A stretch of DNA of 64,000 nt, from contig CP024912.1 in NCBI GenBank assembly GCA_002813895.1, positions 434,001-498,000 on the forward strand, read 5' to 3'. Position numbers and translations under genes: made by a program. This DNA comes from Cyanobacterium sp. HL-69. GTDB taxonomy: Bacteria > Cyanobacteriota > Cyanobacteriia > Cyanobacteriales > Cyanobacteriaceae. Shown here piece by piece: positions 47,675 through 55,648 of the stretch (position 1 is the stretch's first letter; each line of letters begins with the position of its first letter). The notes under the pieces were generated by a model that did no database searches, was not told the DNA's origin, and was given only the letters and a program-made list of their open reading frames with translations.

Positions 47675-47694
47675 CAAGGGGTTTAAACCCCTTG
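47675..47694. repeat. dispersed 20-base palindrome, copy 3
   Basis: Exact CAAGGGGTTTAAACCCCTTG between the Rieske flavoprotein and cofH. It is followed by partial echoes of one arm (CCAACCCCTTGCC, AACCTTGTACC), which suggests local duplication. Confidence 0.9.
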
Positions 47695-47748
47695 CCTTGT
47701 ACCCCAACCCCTTGCCTTATAACGCAAACCTTGTACCTTTTCTCAACC

Positions 47749-49674
47749 CTAAATAGTCAATAAACCAGAAGGATTAACTGATAATAAATCTCTACGCTTC
47801 AAGCCCTCCTGATGGAGAATACCATTAGCCGATAACAAACCGCTACTAATAGCCCTTTCCATCAAACCGCAAGGGAAAGGCATTTTTACCCAATCCCCAG
47901 CAAACATGAGATTTTTAAGTTGCGTTTCGGTGACGGGGCGTTGCTCAAAACTATTGGGGGGATACCCTGAGAAGTTTTTCTGGTTTACTAATTGTTTATG
48001 GAGTATTTTAGCGTCTTTTAAAGCAGGGACAATTTCTGATAATTCTCTCTCAAAGGTTTCTAAAATTAGCTCTTGGGTAGGAAATTCTTTTTCTTTGTAA
48101 CAATAAGAATGCAATTCCACCACACTACCTCCCGTTTTCTGCGCCCAAGCGATGTATTCATTTTGGATGCGATGATATAAACAAATGCTATCGGTGAGGG
48201 AATATCCCGACAAGGAGGCAAAATTACTATGTTCCCATTCAAAGTCTTTATCTAGCCAAAACCTAGCCACCGCAAAGGGATCAGCTAATGCTAGTTGTTC
48301 AACTTGGGCTTGGGTAGTGCTGCAAGTTTCCCCATCTACTTCCATGAGGTTGAATAGGTGTTTTACCCCTGGCACATCCGTTGAGATAACGAAATAATCG
48401 GCTTCTAGTACCTCTGGTTTAACGTTGTCGTCAGGATTATTGGCGATGAGTTGAATTTGGTCATCTTTTTGTCCTATAACAGTATAGGTGTTTAAACTAC
48501 GTTTCGCAGGCCCTTGTAATAAAGTTCCATCATTTTCGTAGAGGGCGGAATGACAGGGGCATAAAAATTTACCATCTTCTTGTTTGTTAACGATACATCC
48601 TTGGTGGGTACAACTGAGGGAAATTGCTTGTTTAGTATCTTTGGTAACGGCAAAGAGGCGATCGCCCGCACCATAATAATTATATTGCTCATCTTCCAAT
48701 AGAGGATTGGCACTAACCCAAAAAGGAACACTACTCTCCCCCTGACCTTGATAATATTCTAGGGAAGTGATTTTGTCACCATCACATTTTATTTTACTGA
48801 TATTCGCCTCAGTCACAACCCTACCACCATTATTTACGATGGTATCAGCAATGGGATTAACTAAACTTCTACCCATATCATCCACCGTACCATTAAAAGC
48901 CAACCCTTCAGGATTACCAAAAAAGTAAAAATGGAAAAACTGCATTAACTCCCCTGTACTAAGCATATCAGGCGCATTGAGAGAAGACTTCGCAAAAGGT
49001 AAAAAATATAAATCAAATAACCCTTGGGGAATGCCTTTCGCAGCCCAATCTTTGACGGAAATATTATCTAACTCATGGTAAGTATTAGGAATTTTAAACC
49101 CTGCAATAGTTCTAAAAACCCGCCAATGTTCAGGATTTGCCAAATTAATACCCCAATGAAGGGCATTATCACTCGAAATAGCCAAATCCACAATATTCCA
49201 TGGAAAAGCCGAATGACTAGGGCGAAAATTCTCAGGTTTGTATTGAGCATCTTTAAACACAACGGAATAAAAATCAAGGGATTTAAAATTGTCAGTAATA
49301 TTAATTTCACTAACAATGCTTTTAAGATTGTAGTATTGGGGGAAAAATCCATGGAAACCATGTTCCATCCTAAACTTTTCATCTCCTACCTGAATATCCC
49401 AACTGGCAATTTTCCCCCCCAATTGGGGCGACTTTTCTAATAAAGTAACGATAAAACCCCTTTGGCTTAATTCATAGGCAGAAGCCAACCCAGCCAAACC
49501 TCCACCAATGACAACCACTTTCTTTTTCTTGGTTAGATAACGGGGTAAATCGAGGGTATCTCCTTTGTGTATCGTTGGTTTTGGTTTTGCCACCCTAGAA
49601 TACCCCACAAGTCCGAGAATACTACTGAAAGCAAAAAATTTTAATAAACTGCGACGGGAAAAACGACTATTCAT
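47749..49674 (-). CDS. Tat-type FAD oxidoreductase with Rieske insertion
   Basis: A 641-residue protein with three parts: a twin-arginine signal (FSRRSLLKFFAFSS, R7-R8), a carotenoid-desaturase/amine-oxidase FAD domain (VVIGGGLAGLASAYELSQRG at 54-73, GGKIASW near 87), and a Rieske [2Fe-2S] domain inserted near 345-400 with C355-T-H357 and C372-P-C374-H375. The FAD domain resumes and closes with MFAGDWVKMPFPCGLMERAI. Carotenoid desaturase/methyltransferases of the CrtU/CruE group are the closest type that I recall; this would make aromatic carotenoids, but other substrates are possible. crtR and cofH are near neighbours. Confidence 0.82.
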   Translation of the reverse strand: MNSRFSRRSLLKFFAFSSILGLVGYSRVAKPKPTIHKGDTLDLPRYLTKKKKVVVIGGGLAGLASAYELSQRGFIVTLLEKSPQLGGKIASWDIQVGDEKFRMEHGFHGFFPQYYNLKSIVSEINITDNFKSLDFYSVVFKDAQYKPENFRPSHSAFPWNIVDLAISSDNALHWGINLANPEHWRVFRTIAGFKIPNTYHELDNISVKDWAAKGIPQGLFDLYFLPFAKSSLNAPDMLSTGELMQFFHFYFFGNPEGLAFNGTVDDMGRSLVNPIADTIVNNGGRVVTEANISKIKCDGDKITSLEYYQGQGESSVPFWVSANPLLEDEQYNYYGAGDRLFAVTKDTKQAISLSCTHQGCIVNKQEDGKFLCPCHSALYENDGTLLQGPAKRSLNTYTVIGQKDDQIQLIANNPDDNVKPEVLEADYFVISTDVPGVKHLFNLMEVDGETCSTTQAQVEQLALADPFAVARFWLDKDFEWEHSNFASLSGYSLTDSICLYHRIQNEYIAWAQKTGGSVVELHSYCYKEKEFPTQELILETFERELSEIVPALKDAKILHKQLVNQKNFSGYPPNSFEQRPVTETQLKNLMFAGDWVKMPFPCGLMERAISSGLLSANGILHQEGLKRRDLLSVNPSGLLTI

Positions 49675-49790
49675 GAAAAAAAATGAAAATAATGACTAAA
49701 AAACTTAATATTACTTTACCAAATTATCAAATTCAAAGGATAAAAATTAATGAGAATTTACCAAAAAACTTTGATGATTTTCCATTAATC

Positions 49791-50501
49791 CTATTGGGTT
49801 TGTAAATAGGTTAAAAATTCAATCAATTCTTCGTCTGATAATAGATGACGGGATTTTTTACCATAGGTTTCGAGTAAATATTTTTTACCTTCTTCTTGAG
49901 TCCAACCCAATCTTTTTAATTCTATGGTAGTTTGGTCTATTACTTGACTAAAATCAACGGCATCAGTTAAGTCAAATTTATTATTTGGGGGTAAAATGAC
50001 TTCTTCTGGCTTTTCTTCTTCTTGATAGGATAAAGGTAGTTCGATGGTATCCGGTAAAGTTTCTTCAGGCTCTATTATTTGATTATCAGACGCTATATTT
50101 TCCGTGATGGGAGTGGTATTTTCTGAAACTGAGATGGCATTTAATTCAGCTTGTGGGGGAGGACTAATTCTTTCTTGTTTTTCTGGTGTCACCGCTGGGG
50201 GAGGGGTTAGTATTTCTTTATCAGAAATGGGAGGATTACTCGGTGTTTTAGGTTTGGAAGGACTCCCATTAACTTTTGGAGATGCTTTGGTGGGGGATTG
50301 TGTCGGCGGTGGGGAAATAGTTGTCTGATTTATAAATTTTAAAACTCTTTGACGAGCTTTATCCTCGGCTTCTTCGACACTGTAGGCAGAGGCTAGGGCG
50401 CTACTAATGGTTTTGTTTTCTTGTTGTGCTTTTACTTTTACTATATACTGACCGTGATCGATGGTGATTAGTTTACTGGTTAAGAGAATACTACTATTCA
50501 T
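49791..50501 (-). CDS. proline-rich cyanobacterial protein, unknown
   Basis: A 236-residue protein in three zones. Residues 1-60 form a small folded domain (ITIDHGQYIVKVKAQQENK, SVEEAEDKARQRVLKFI). Residues 60-180 are disordered and Pro/Ser/Glu-rich. Residues 185-236 hold a conserved-looking helical unit, QTTIELKRLGWTQEEGKKYL and RHLLSDEELIEFL. I recall similar end modules on other cyanobacterial proteins, often after a disordered linker. I do not know a function. It lies downstream of sodB behind a terminator. Confidence 0.7.
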   Translation of the reverse strand: MNSSILLTSKLITIDHGQYIVKVKAQQENKTISSALASAYSVEEAEDKARQRVLKFINQTTISPPPTQSPTKASPKVNGSPSKPKTPSNPPISDKEILTPPPAVTPEKQERISPPPQAELNAISVSENTTPITENIASDNQIIEPEETLPDTIELPLSYQEEEKPEEVILPPNNKFDLTDAVDFSQVIDQTTIELKRLGWTQEEGKKYLLETYGKKSRHLLSDEELIEFLTYLQTQ

Positions 50502-50516
50502 AGGAAGATTTTGATT

Positions 50517-50572
50517 AAAGAAAAAGGGAAACCAAACACCACTAATATAATAGTTTCGGTGTGATTTTCCCT
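50517..50572 (-). terminator. probable intrinsic terminator of sodB
   Basis: On the minus strand an imperfect stem (AGGGAAA ... ACACC with GGTGT ... TTTCCC) is followed by TTTTTCTTT. It lies between the sodB stop and the next gene start. Confidence 0.5.
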
Positions 50573-50648
50573 CTATCTTATTATTTATTTTCTTTTAATT
50601 TTCGCTAATATGCTAAATAATTAGTAAAAATGTTCTTAAAATCTAATC

Positions 50649-51248
50649 TTAAGCGTCAGCTAAGTTTTGAGCAACAAAATCCCAGTTTACTAATTTACCT
50701 AAGAAATCATCGATATAAGCAGGACGCTTGTTTTGATAATCTAGGTAGTAAGCGTGTTCCCATACGTCCATGGTAAGGAGGGGAGTTTGCCCTGCGGTGA
50801 TAGGGTTGTCTGCGTTTCCAGTTTTGGTTACTTTCAAAGTACCGTTGTCTAGGACTAACCAAGCCCAGCCGCTACCAAATTGGGTTGCACCTGCTGCTTT
50901 GAATGCTTCTACAAATTTGTCGAAACTACCAAAGTCAGCGTCAATTTTAGCTGCTAATTCTCCAGTGGGAGTACCACCACCGTTGGGCTTCATACATTGC
51001 CAGTAGAAGCTATGATTCCATGCTTGGGCAGCATTGTTGAATACACCGGCTTTACTAGCGTCATTAGCAATGTTTTTGATTACTTCTTCGATGGATTTAG
51101 ATTCTAATTCGGTACCTTTGACTGCATCATTGTACTTACTTACATAAGCGGCATGATGTTTGTCATGGTGAAATTCTAGGGTGCTTTTAGAGATACAAGG
51201 CTCTAAGGCACTGTAGTCGTAAGGAAGAGGTGCTAATTCGTAAGCCAT
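50649..51248 (-). CDS. sodB: iron superoxide dismutase
   Basis: It removes superoxide in the cytoplasm. A 199-residue Fe/Mn SOD with ligands H27 (FHHDKHHAAYV), H79 (AWNHSFYW), D161 and H165 (DVWEHAYYLD). Q75 in AAQAWNHSFYW is the position that marks iron enzymes. No signal peptide. A 15-base palindrome lies about 62-76 bases upstream of the start and may be regulatory. Monocistronic, with a probable terminator behind it. Confidence 0.96.
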   Translation of the reverse strand: MAYELAPLPYDYSALEPCISKSTLEFHHDKHHAAYVSKYNDAVKGTELESKSIEEVIKNIANDASKAGVFNNAAQAWNHSFYWQCMKPNGGGTPTGELAAKIDADFGSFDKFVEAFKAAGATQFGSGWAWLVLDNGTLKVTKTGNADNPITAGQTPLLTMDVWEHAYYLDYQNKRPAYIDDFLGKLVNWDFVAQNLADA

Positions 51249-51552
51249 ATTATTTTTTATTGCCGTAGTTTACTTCTATAATAAATCTTAACAAACTTTT
51301 TTTAGTTTTTAAGAATCATTCTTAGTTTGTTATTTTCAAGCTATCATCTAGGGGCGATCGTTGTCAAGTTGCATGAGTAATGAATGAAATTTTCCCATGG
51401 AGACGATTTTGTTGTGACCAACATCTGAAGAACGCAGAAATTAACAGAAAAATCTCATCAGAAATTTATATGGTCAACTTATGATTATGATTTGAATGGG
51501 AATTTCAGTAATATAAACAAGAACTAACTTGCACGGGAAGTGAGAAAAAGTG
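51249..51552. other. 304-base region between gshA and sodB
   Basis: It carries the sodB promoter region with palindrome 51310-51324 and a single HIP1-like GGCGATCG. No small gene is supported. Confidence 0.5.
51310..51324. promoter_or_regulatory. palindrome upstream of sodB
   Basis: TAAGAATCATTCTTA is a perfect 15-base palindrome in the sodB upstream region, similar in kind to Fur-type boxes but not a clear match to a consensus. Confidence 0.4.
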
Positions 51553-52707
51553 TTAAGCCACCAAAACTTGCTCACAAAGTTTGTCCTCTAACTCAATTTC
51601 TTCTTGGTGAGTTGATTTAATGGCTTGGGTGATAATTTCGGCAATACTCATACCTTGATCATATTGATGAAGCCATTGTTGAGCTTGATTGCCCTGTTCT
51701 AACATTTTATAGGTGGGACTGAGAAAACAACTAAAACCTTTTGCCTTGGCAACGGGGAATAATTCGGGTAAAAGTTCTTCTATCCATTCTCTGGCAACAA
51801 TTTTTCGTCCATCTTGCCAGTGAAAAAGTTGAGCATCTAAACTATTTTTACTAACTTCTTGCTCATTATGTTTAACCATCTTTAATAATTCAGTTTCTAA
51901 ATCCCTGTGGTTAATGGTACTTTGGGTTAAGGGATCTAAATCTTCGTTTTCTAAAACCTGCCAAATTCTCGCCTCGATGATGGCGGTAATCGCTAGCAAA
52001 TGTATGGGGTTTAATACTAAATCCGATATTCTCAACTCCAGACGATTGAGACTGTAGGGGCGATTATCCCCGTTAGGACGTACAGAACACCACAGGTGTC
52101 TTACATTTTGCATGGTCCCGAGGATAAGTTGTTCTTGTGTCCAATCAATAAAATGTTGGTGGTTGTGGAATAGGGGTACATCTTTGGGGGTATGGGGAAA
52201 CAAATGCCAACGGGTGGAATGATACCCAGAGGGTTTGTTATCGAGGAAGGGGGAAGAGGCGCTAAGCGCGAGGATGAGGGGAGCTTCTAATCTGATGAGA
52301 CGATAGGCTCTAATGAGGGTTTCAATGTCATTTATGCCAATGTTGATGTGGATACTAGCGGTGACAATATTGGTATGGTAAGTGTTTTCGATGTAGTCGT
52401 GATAATGATTATCGGGATCTGAGCGATGAAAACGGCTACTGTCTCCGAGGGAAAGGGTGCTACCCGGTACGATGGTATAGTCTCCAAGGGATTTTAAATA
52501 GTTTCTGAGGTCTCTACGGGGACGTAATAAGGCACATAGGAGGCGATCGTAATTACACAGAGGGGCGGTGGTATATTCTACATTACGACTATCTGGCTCT
52601 CTCACAAAACCATGCAAGTCTCTGACGATTTGACTAGAAAGCCCCACTACTTTTCCTTCTGGTGTCCCTGTATAGACTTCAACCTCAAAACCTTTTGATA
52701 GTAGCAC
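51553..52707 (-). CDS. gshA: cyanobacterial-type glutamate-cysteine ligase
   Basis: It makes gamma-glutamylcysteine, the first step of glutathione synthesis. The 384-residue protein matches the cyanobacterial GshA class: LLSKGFEVEVYTGTPEGKVVGLS at the N-terminus, FVREPDSRNVEYTTAP, GSTLSLGDSSRF, ASIHINIGI and CSVRPNGDNRPYSLNRLELRI. The start codon is GTG at 52705-52707, preceded at a normal distance by GAGGAAAA. gshB is not in the window. It fits with the CGFS glutaredoxin and other thiol enzymes present here. Confidence 0.94.
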   Translation of the reverse strand: MLLSKGFEVEVYTGTPEGKVVGLSSQIVRDLHGFVREPDSRNVEYTTAPLCNYDRLLCALLRPRRDLRNYLKSLGDYTIVPGSTLSLGDSSRFHRSDPDNHYHDYIENTYHTNIVTASIHINIGINDIETLIRAYRLIRLEAPLILALSASSPFLDNKPSGYHSTRWHLFPHTPKDVPLFHNHQHFIDWTQEQLILGTMQNVRHLWCSVRPNGDNRPYSLNRLELRISDLVLNPIHLLAITAIIEARIWQVLENEDLDPLTQSTINHRDLETELLKMVKHNEQEVSKNSLDAQLFHWQDGRKIVAREWIEELLPELFPVAKAKGFSCFLSPTYKMLEQGNQAQQWLHQYDQGMSIAEIITQAIKSTHQEEIELEDKLCEQVLVA

Positions 52708-52820
52708 CGCTTTTCCTCAATTTTTACTGATCATTTTATACTCAATTATAAGTCCAGAAAGGTTATTGAACAATTGATAATTAATGAACAGTTAATGCTC
52801 TAAGACTTCATGGTTGAGAA

Positions 52821-53513
52821 CTAATACCATTGGCTTCGCCACTTTTGTAATTCCTCTATTTCAGCTTGTTGGCTATTGATGATATTTTGAGCTACGGCTT
52901 GTATTTCAGGATTATCAGATTTTTCTAGGGCATCTTGAGCCATAATAACCGCCGCTTCATGATGAGGGATCATAGCATCGATAAATCTGAGGTCAAACTG
53001 TTCATCTTCTGCCCCTAAATCCATATCCATGGTCACCGCCATCATTTGTTCAGGGGTCATGGGGATAGTTTGATTAGTCTGAGGATCCCATGCTGTAGGT
53101 GTTTCCGGTGCGTCAGGATACCAATCAGAGCGCCATTGTTGCATTTCTAAGATTTCAATTTGTTGAGCTTGTGCTATCTCCGTCGCTAGATTTTGGATTT
53201 CTGGACGGGAGGACTTTTCTAGGGCTTCTTGAGCCATAGTCAAAGCTCCTTGATGATGGGGAATCATGGCATCAATAAATCTAAGGTTATACTCTTCGTC
53301 GGCTTCTCCTAGGTCCATGGTATGGTTCATCTGACTATGGTCCATGGAACCGTGATCCATCATACTGTGATCCATTGATTTTTCCGTGATACCAATTTCA
53401 GAATCGACTCCCCCAAGTCCGAGGGGGTCGTTTTCTTCTGGGCTGGCACAAGCCCCAAGAATACCAGTCAGACTGGTAATGAAAATGGTCAGAATAATTT
53501 TATTTTTTAACAT
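52821..53513 (-). CDS. lipoprotein with two DUF305 domains, His/Met-rich
   Basis: I place the start at the ATG at 53511-53513, because it gives a normal lipoprotein signal (MLKNKIILTIFITSLTGILGAC, lipobox LGAC with the lipidated Cys at residue 22); an upstream in-frame ATG at 53561 would bury it. After the signal comes a His/Met/Asp-rich stretch (DHSMMDHGSMDHSQMNH), then two DUF305 units, each with RFIDAMIPHHQGALTMAQ or RFIDAMIPHHEAAVIMAQ and ending in WRSDWYP/WRSQWY. The internal repeat is clear. DUF305 proteins are often near copper-resistance genes, and the leader could bind Cu. No such gene is adjacent. Confidence 0.88.
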   Translation of the reverse strand: MLKNKIILTIFITSLTGILGACASPEENDPLGLGGVDSEIGITEKSMDHSMMDHGSMDHSQMNHTMDLGEADEEYNLRFIDAMIPHHQGALTMAQEALEKSSRPEIQNLATEIAQAQQIEILEMQQWRSDWYPDAPETPTAWDPQTNQTIPMTPEQMMAVTMDMDLGAEDEQFDLRFIDAMIPHHEAAVIMAQDALEKSDNPEIQAVAQNIINSQQAEIEELQKWRSQWY

Positions 53514-53673
53514 CGTAGAATATTTGCGCTGTGTGTTTTTTTCCGAGAGATAGCCTAACATTTATTTTTTTTGTTGGTGGTTTTATGATGCTCTGGAATA
53601 TACAGAATGTAAAAATCAGGCAAAATCACTCATGACAATCTGAGGTAATTCCGACCAAAAAAGTCGGGTATAG

Positions 53674-53702
53674 TTGACAGTTTTATGATGAGTTGTTATG
53701 CT
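53674..53702 (+). promoter_or_regulatory. sigma70-type promoter of thrC
   Basis: TTGACA (53674-53679), a 17-base spacer, then TATGCT (53697-53702). It lies about 72 bases before the thrC ATG. A small hairpin CCGAC-N7-GTCGG is just upstream (53651-53667). Confidence 0.5.
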
Positions 53703-53773
53703 TATGTCTAAGCAATCATCGATTAATTAGAAATTTCCAGTAAGTAGTTAAAGCACACGGAGAAAAAAGCATT

Positions 53774-55078
53774 ATGACAACTGCGATCGCAACGGACACC
53801 ACCAAGAAAAAACCCACTTTCACCAAATTAGTATCTAAAGAAGGGGGAACAGAATATCCTCTCAAGGCAATAAATATTTGTGAGGAAACCTTCGCTCCCC
53901 TCGAAGTAGCTTATGATTACGACGAAATTCGTCGTCAGGTGAGCCGTGAAAGTATTGCCGCAGGTCCTAACTCCATTTGGCGTTACAAACCTTTCTTACC
54001 CGTAGAAACCGATACCCCCATCGATGTCGGTACAGGAATGACTCCTTTAATGAAGTCTAATCGTTTGGCTCGTCGCTTAGGTCTAAAAAATCTCTATATT
54101 AAAAATGATGCTGTTAATATGCCCACCCTTAGCTTTAAGGATCGGGTAGTCTCCGTTGCTTTAACTCGTGCCAAAGAATTAGGTTTTACCACTGTGTCTT
54201 GTGCTAGTACAGGAAACCTAGCTAACTCCACCGCTGCGATCGCCGCCCATGCTGGTTTGGACTGTTGTGTATTCATTCCCTCCGACCTCGAAGCAGGTAA
54301 AGTATTGGGTACTTTAATCTACAACCCCACCGTTATGGCGGTAAAAGGAAATTACGATCAAGTTAACCGTCTTTGTTCCGAAGTAGGTAACACCTACGGC
54401 TGGGGCTTTGTGAACATTAACCTTCGCCCTTACTATTCCGAAGGCTCTAAGACCCTCGGTTATGAAGTGGCAGAACAACTAGGCTGGAAATTACCTGATC
54501 ACATTGTTGCACCTTTGGCTTCTGGTTCTTTATTCACCAAAATTTATAAAGGATTCCAAGAATTTGTCAAAGTTGGTTTAGTAGATGACAAAGAAGTTCG
54601 TTTCAGCGGTGCGCAAGCGGAAGGATGTTCTCCCATCGCTCAGGCTTTCAAAGAAGGAAGAGACTTTGTAACCCCTGTGAAACCTAACACCATTGCCAAG
54701 TCCATTGCGATCGGGAATCCTGCTGACGGTGTCTATGCCCTTGATATTGCCCGTAAAACTAACGGTAACATTGAATCGGTGACCGATGCAGAAATCATCG
54801 ACGGCATGAAACTTTTAGCCGAAACTGAAGGTATCTTCACAGAAACCGCTGGGGGTACTACCATCGCCGTGCTTAAAAAATTAGTAGAAGCAGGAAAAAT
54901 TGACCCTGAAGAAACTACCGTGGTTTACATCACTGGTAATGGTTTGAAAACCCAAGAAGCGGTACAGGGTTATATCGGTGAACCTCTTTTAATCGATCCT
55001 AAATTAGACAGTTTTGAAAGAGCTTTAGAGCGCTCTCGTACCCTTGGTCGCCTAGAATGGCAACAAGTTTTAGTGTAA
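53774..55078 (+). CDS. thrC: threonine synthase
   Basis: It turns O-phosphohomoserine into threonine with PLP. A 434-residue protein of the plant/cyanobacterial class. The PLP lysine is K122 in PTLSFKDRVV; substrate stretches include CASTGNLANSTAAIAAHAG and the C-terminal TAGGTTIA-like ETAGGTTIAVLKKL. The N-terminus carries FTKLVSKEGGTEYPLKA. A terminator and a short ThiS-like gene follow. The codon choice is GC-richer than the spacers, consistent with good expression. Confidence 0.96.
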   Translation: MTTAIATDTTKKKPTFTKLVSKEGGTEYPLKAINICEETFAPLEVAYDYDEIRRQVSRESIAAGPNSIWRYKPFLPVETDTPIDVGTGMTPLMKSNRLARRLGLKNLYIKNDAVNMPTLSFKDRVVSVALTRAKELGFTTVSCASTGNLANSTAAIAAHAGLDCCVFIPSDLEAGKVLGTLIYNPTVMAVKGNYDQVNRLCSEVGNTYGWGFVNINLRPYYSEGSKTLGYEVAEQLGWKLPDHIVAPLASGSLFTKIYKGFQEFVKVGLVDDKEVRFSGAQAEGCSPIAQAFKEGRDFVTPVKPNTIAKSIAIGNPADGVYALDIARKTNGNIESVTDAEIIDGMKLLAETEGIFTETAGGTTIAVLKKLVEAGKIDPEETTVVYITGNGLKTQEAVQGYIGEPLLIDPKLDSFERALERSRTLGRLEWQQVLV

Positions 55079-55092
55079 GATAGATTTCTGAA

Positions 55093-55114
55093 CAGGGGGT
55101 TTATGTACCCCTTG
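55093..55114. repeat. diverged palindrome CAGGGGG...CCCCTTG
   Basis: CAGGGGGTTTATGTACCCCTTG resembles the 20-base palindrome family with an altered centre, directly before the thrC terminator. Confidence 0.5.
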
Positions 55115-55120
55115 TTTTGC

Positions 55121-55147
55121 AAAGACTTTTTAAGAGTCTTTTTTTTT
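55121..55147 (+). terminator. intrinsic terminator after thrC
   Basis: AAAGACT (55121-55127) pairs with AGTCTTT (55135-55141) over a 7-base loop and runs into TTTTTT. It separates thrC from the ThiS-like gene, so read-through would be needed for co-expression. Confidence 0.75.
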
Positions 55148-55184
55148 GCAAAATTATTATTATTTAAAAAATATTCATAGAACA

Positions 55185-55460
55185 ATGGCAGTAAAAGTAT
55201 TAATTCCCACCCCCTTACAAAAATTCACCAAAGAAGAGGCTACCGTTGAATGTGAAGCTACTAGCGTAGCAGGTTTGATTGATTCCCTAGAGGCTAATTT
55301 TCCTGGTATCAAAGCCCGTCTTTGTGATGAGCAGGGTATTCCCCGTCGTTTCCTTAATTTTTATGTAAATAGTGAGGACATCAGATTTTTAGATAATACT
55401 GACACTGCTTTAAGTGATGGTGATGAGGTAAGTATTGTACCTGCGGTTGCTGGAGGTTGA
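55185..55460 (+). CDS. ThiS/MoaD-like sulfur carrier
   Basis: A 91-residue beta-grasp protein, read from the ATG at 55185 (the longer frame from 55146 has an implausible N-terminus). It begins [19 protein letters not shown] and ends [10 protein letters not shown], with the C-terminal Gly-Gly that is thiocarboxylated in sulfur carriers. [16 protein letters not shown] in the middle is typical of the CysO-like branch. It could feed thiamine, molybdopterin, cysteine or another sulfur pathway; proximity to thrC recalls CysO/threonine-synthase-like PLP pairs, but the target is not shown. Confidence 0.88.
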   Translation: MAVKVLIPTPLQKFTKEEATVECEATSVAGLIDSLEANFPGIKARLCDEQGIPRRFLNFYVNSEDIRFLDNTDTALSDGDEVSIVPAVAGG

Positions 55461-55576
55461 TTGTCGAATTGACAATTATTTTGAGGGTTGAACATTGTTC
55501 AGCTCTTTTTTTTGTGATTATTTGTCTAATACTTTTGTTATGCTGGCTAAATTTCTCAACCCCTCTGCTTTCAGCA

Positions 55577-55596
55577 TCTCCCCTTGCAAGGGGAGA
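55577..55596. repeat. palindrome TCTCCCCTTGCAAGGGGAGA
   Basis: A perfect 20-base palindrome in the convergent spacer between the sulfur carrier and the Prx-like gene, another type of intergenic palindrome. Confidence 0.8.
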
Positions 55597-55648
55597 AAAA
55601 GAGATTTTAAAAATACTTAATGGTAGGTATCGCTCACCTTAATAATAA

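Noticed and set aside
48492-48731. 79-residue frame inside the Rieske flavoprotein gene
   Set aside because: Other-frame shadow on the same strand; the main frame has intact Rieske and FAD motifs through this region.
55457-55642. 61-residue hydrophobic frame after the sulfur carrier
   Set aside because: TTG start overlapping the carrier stop, no ribosome site, and it contains the 55577 palindrome; probably a chance frame.
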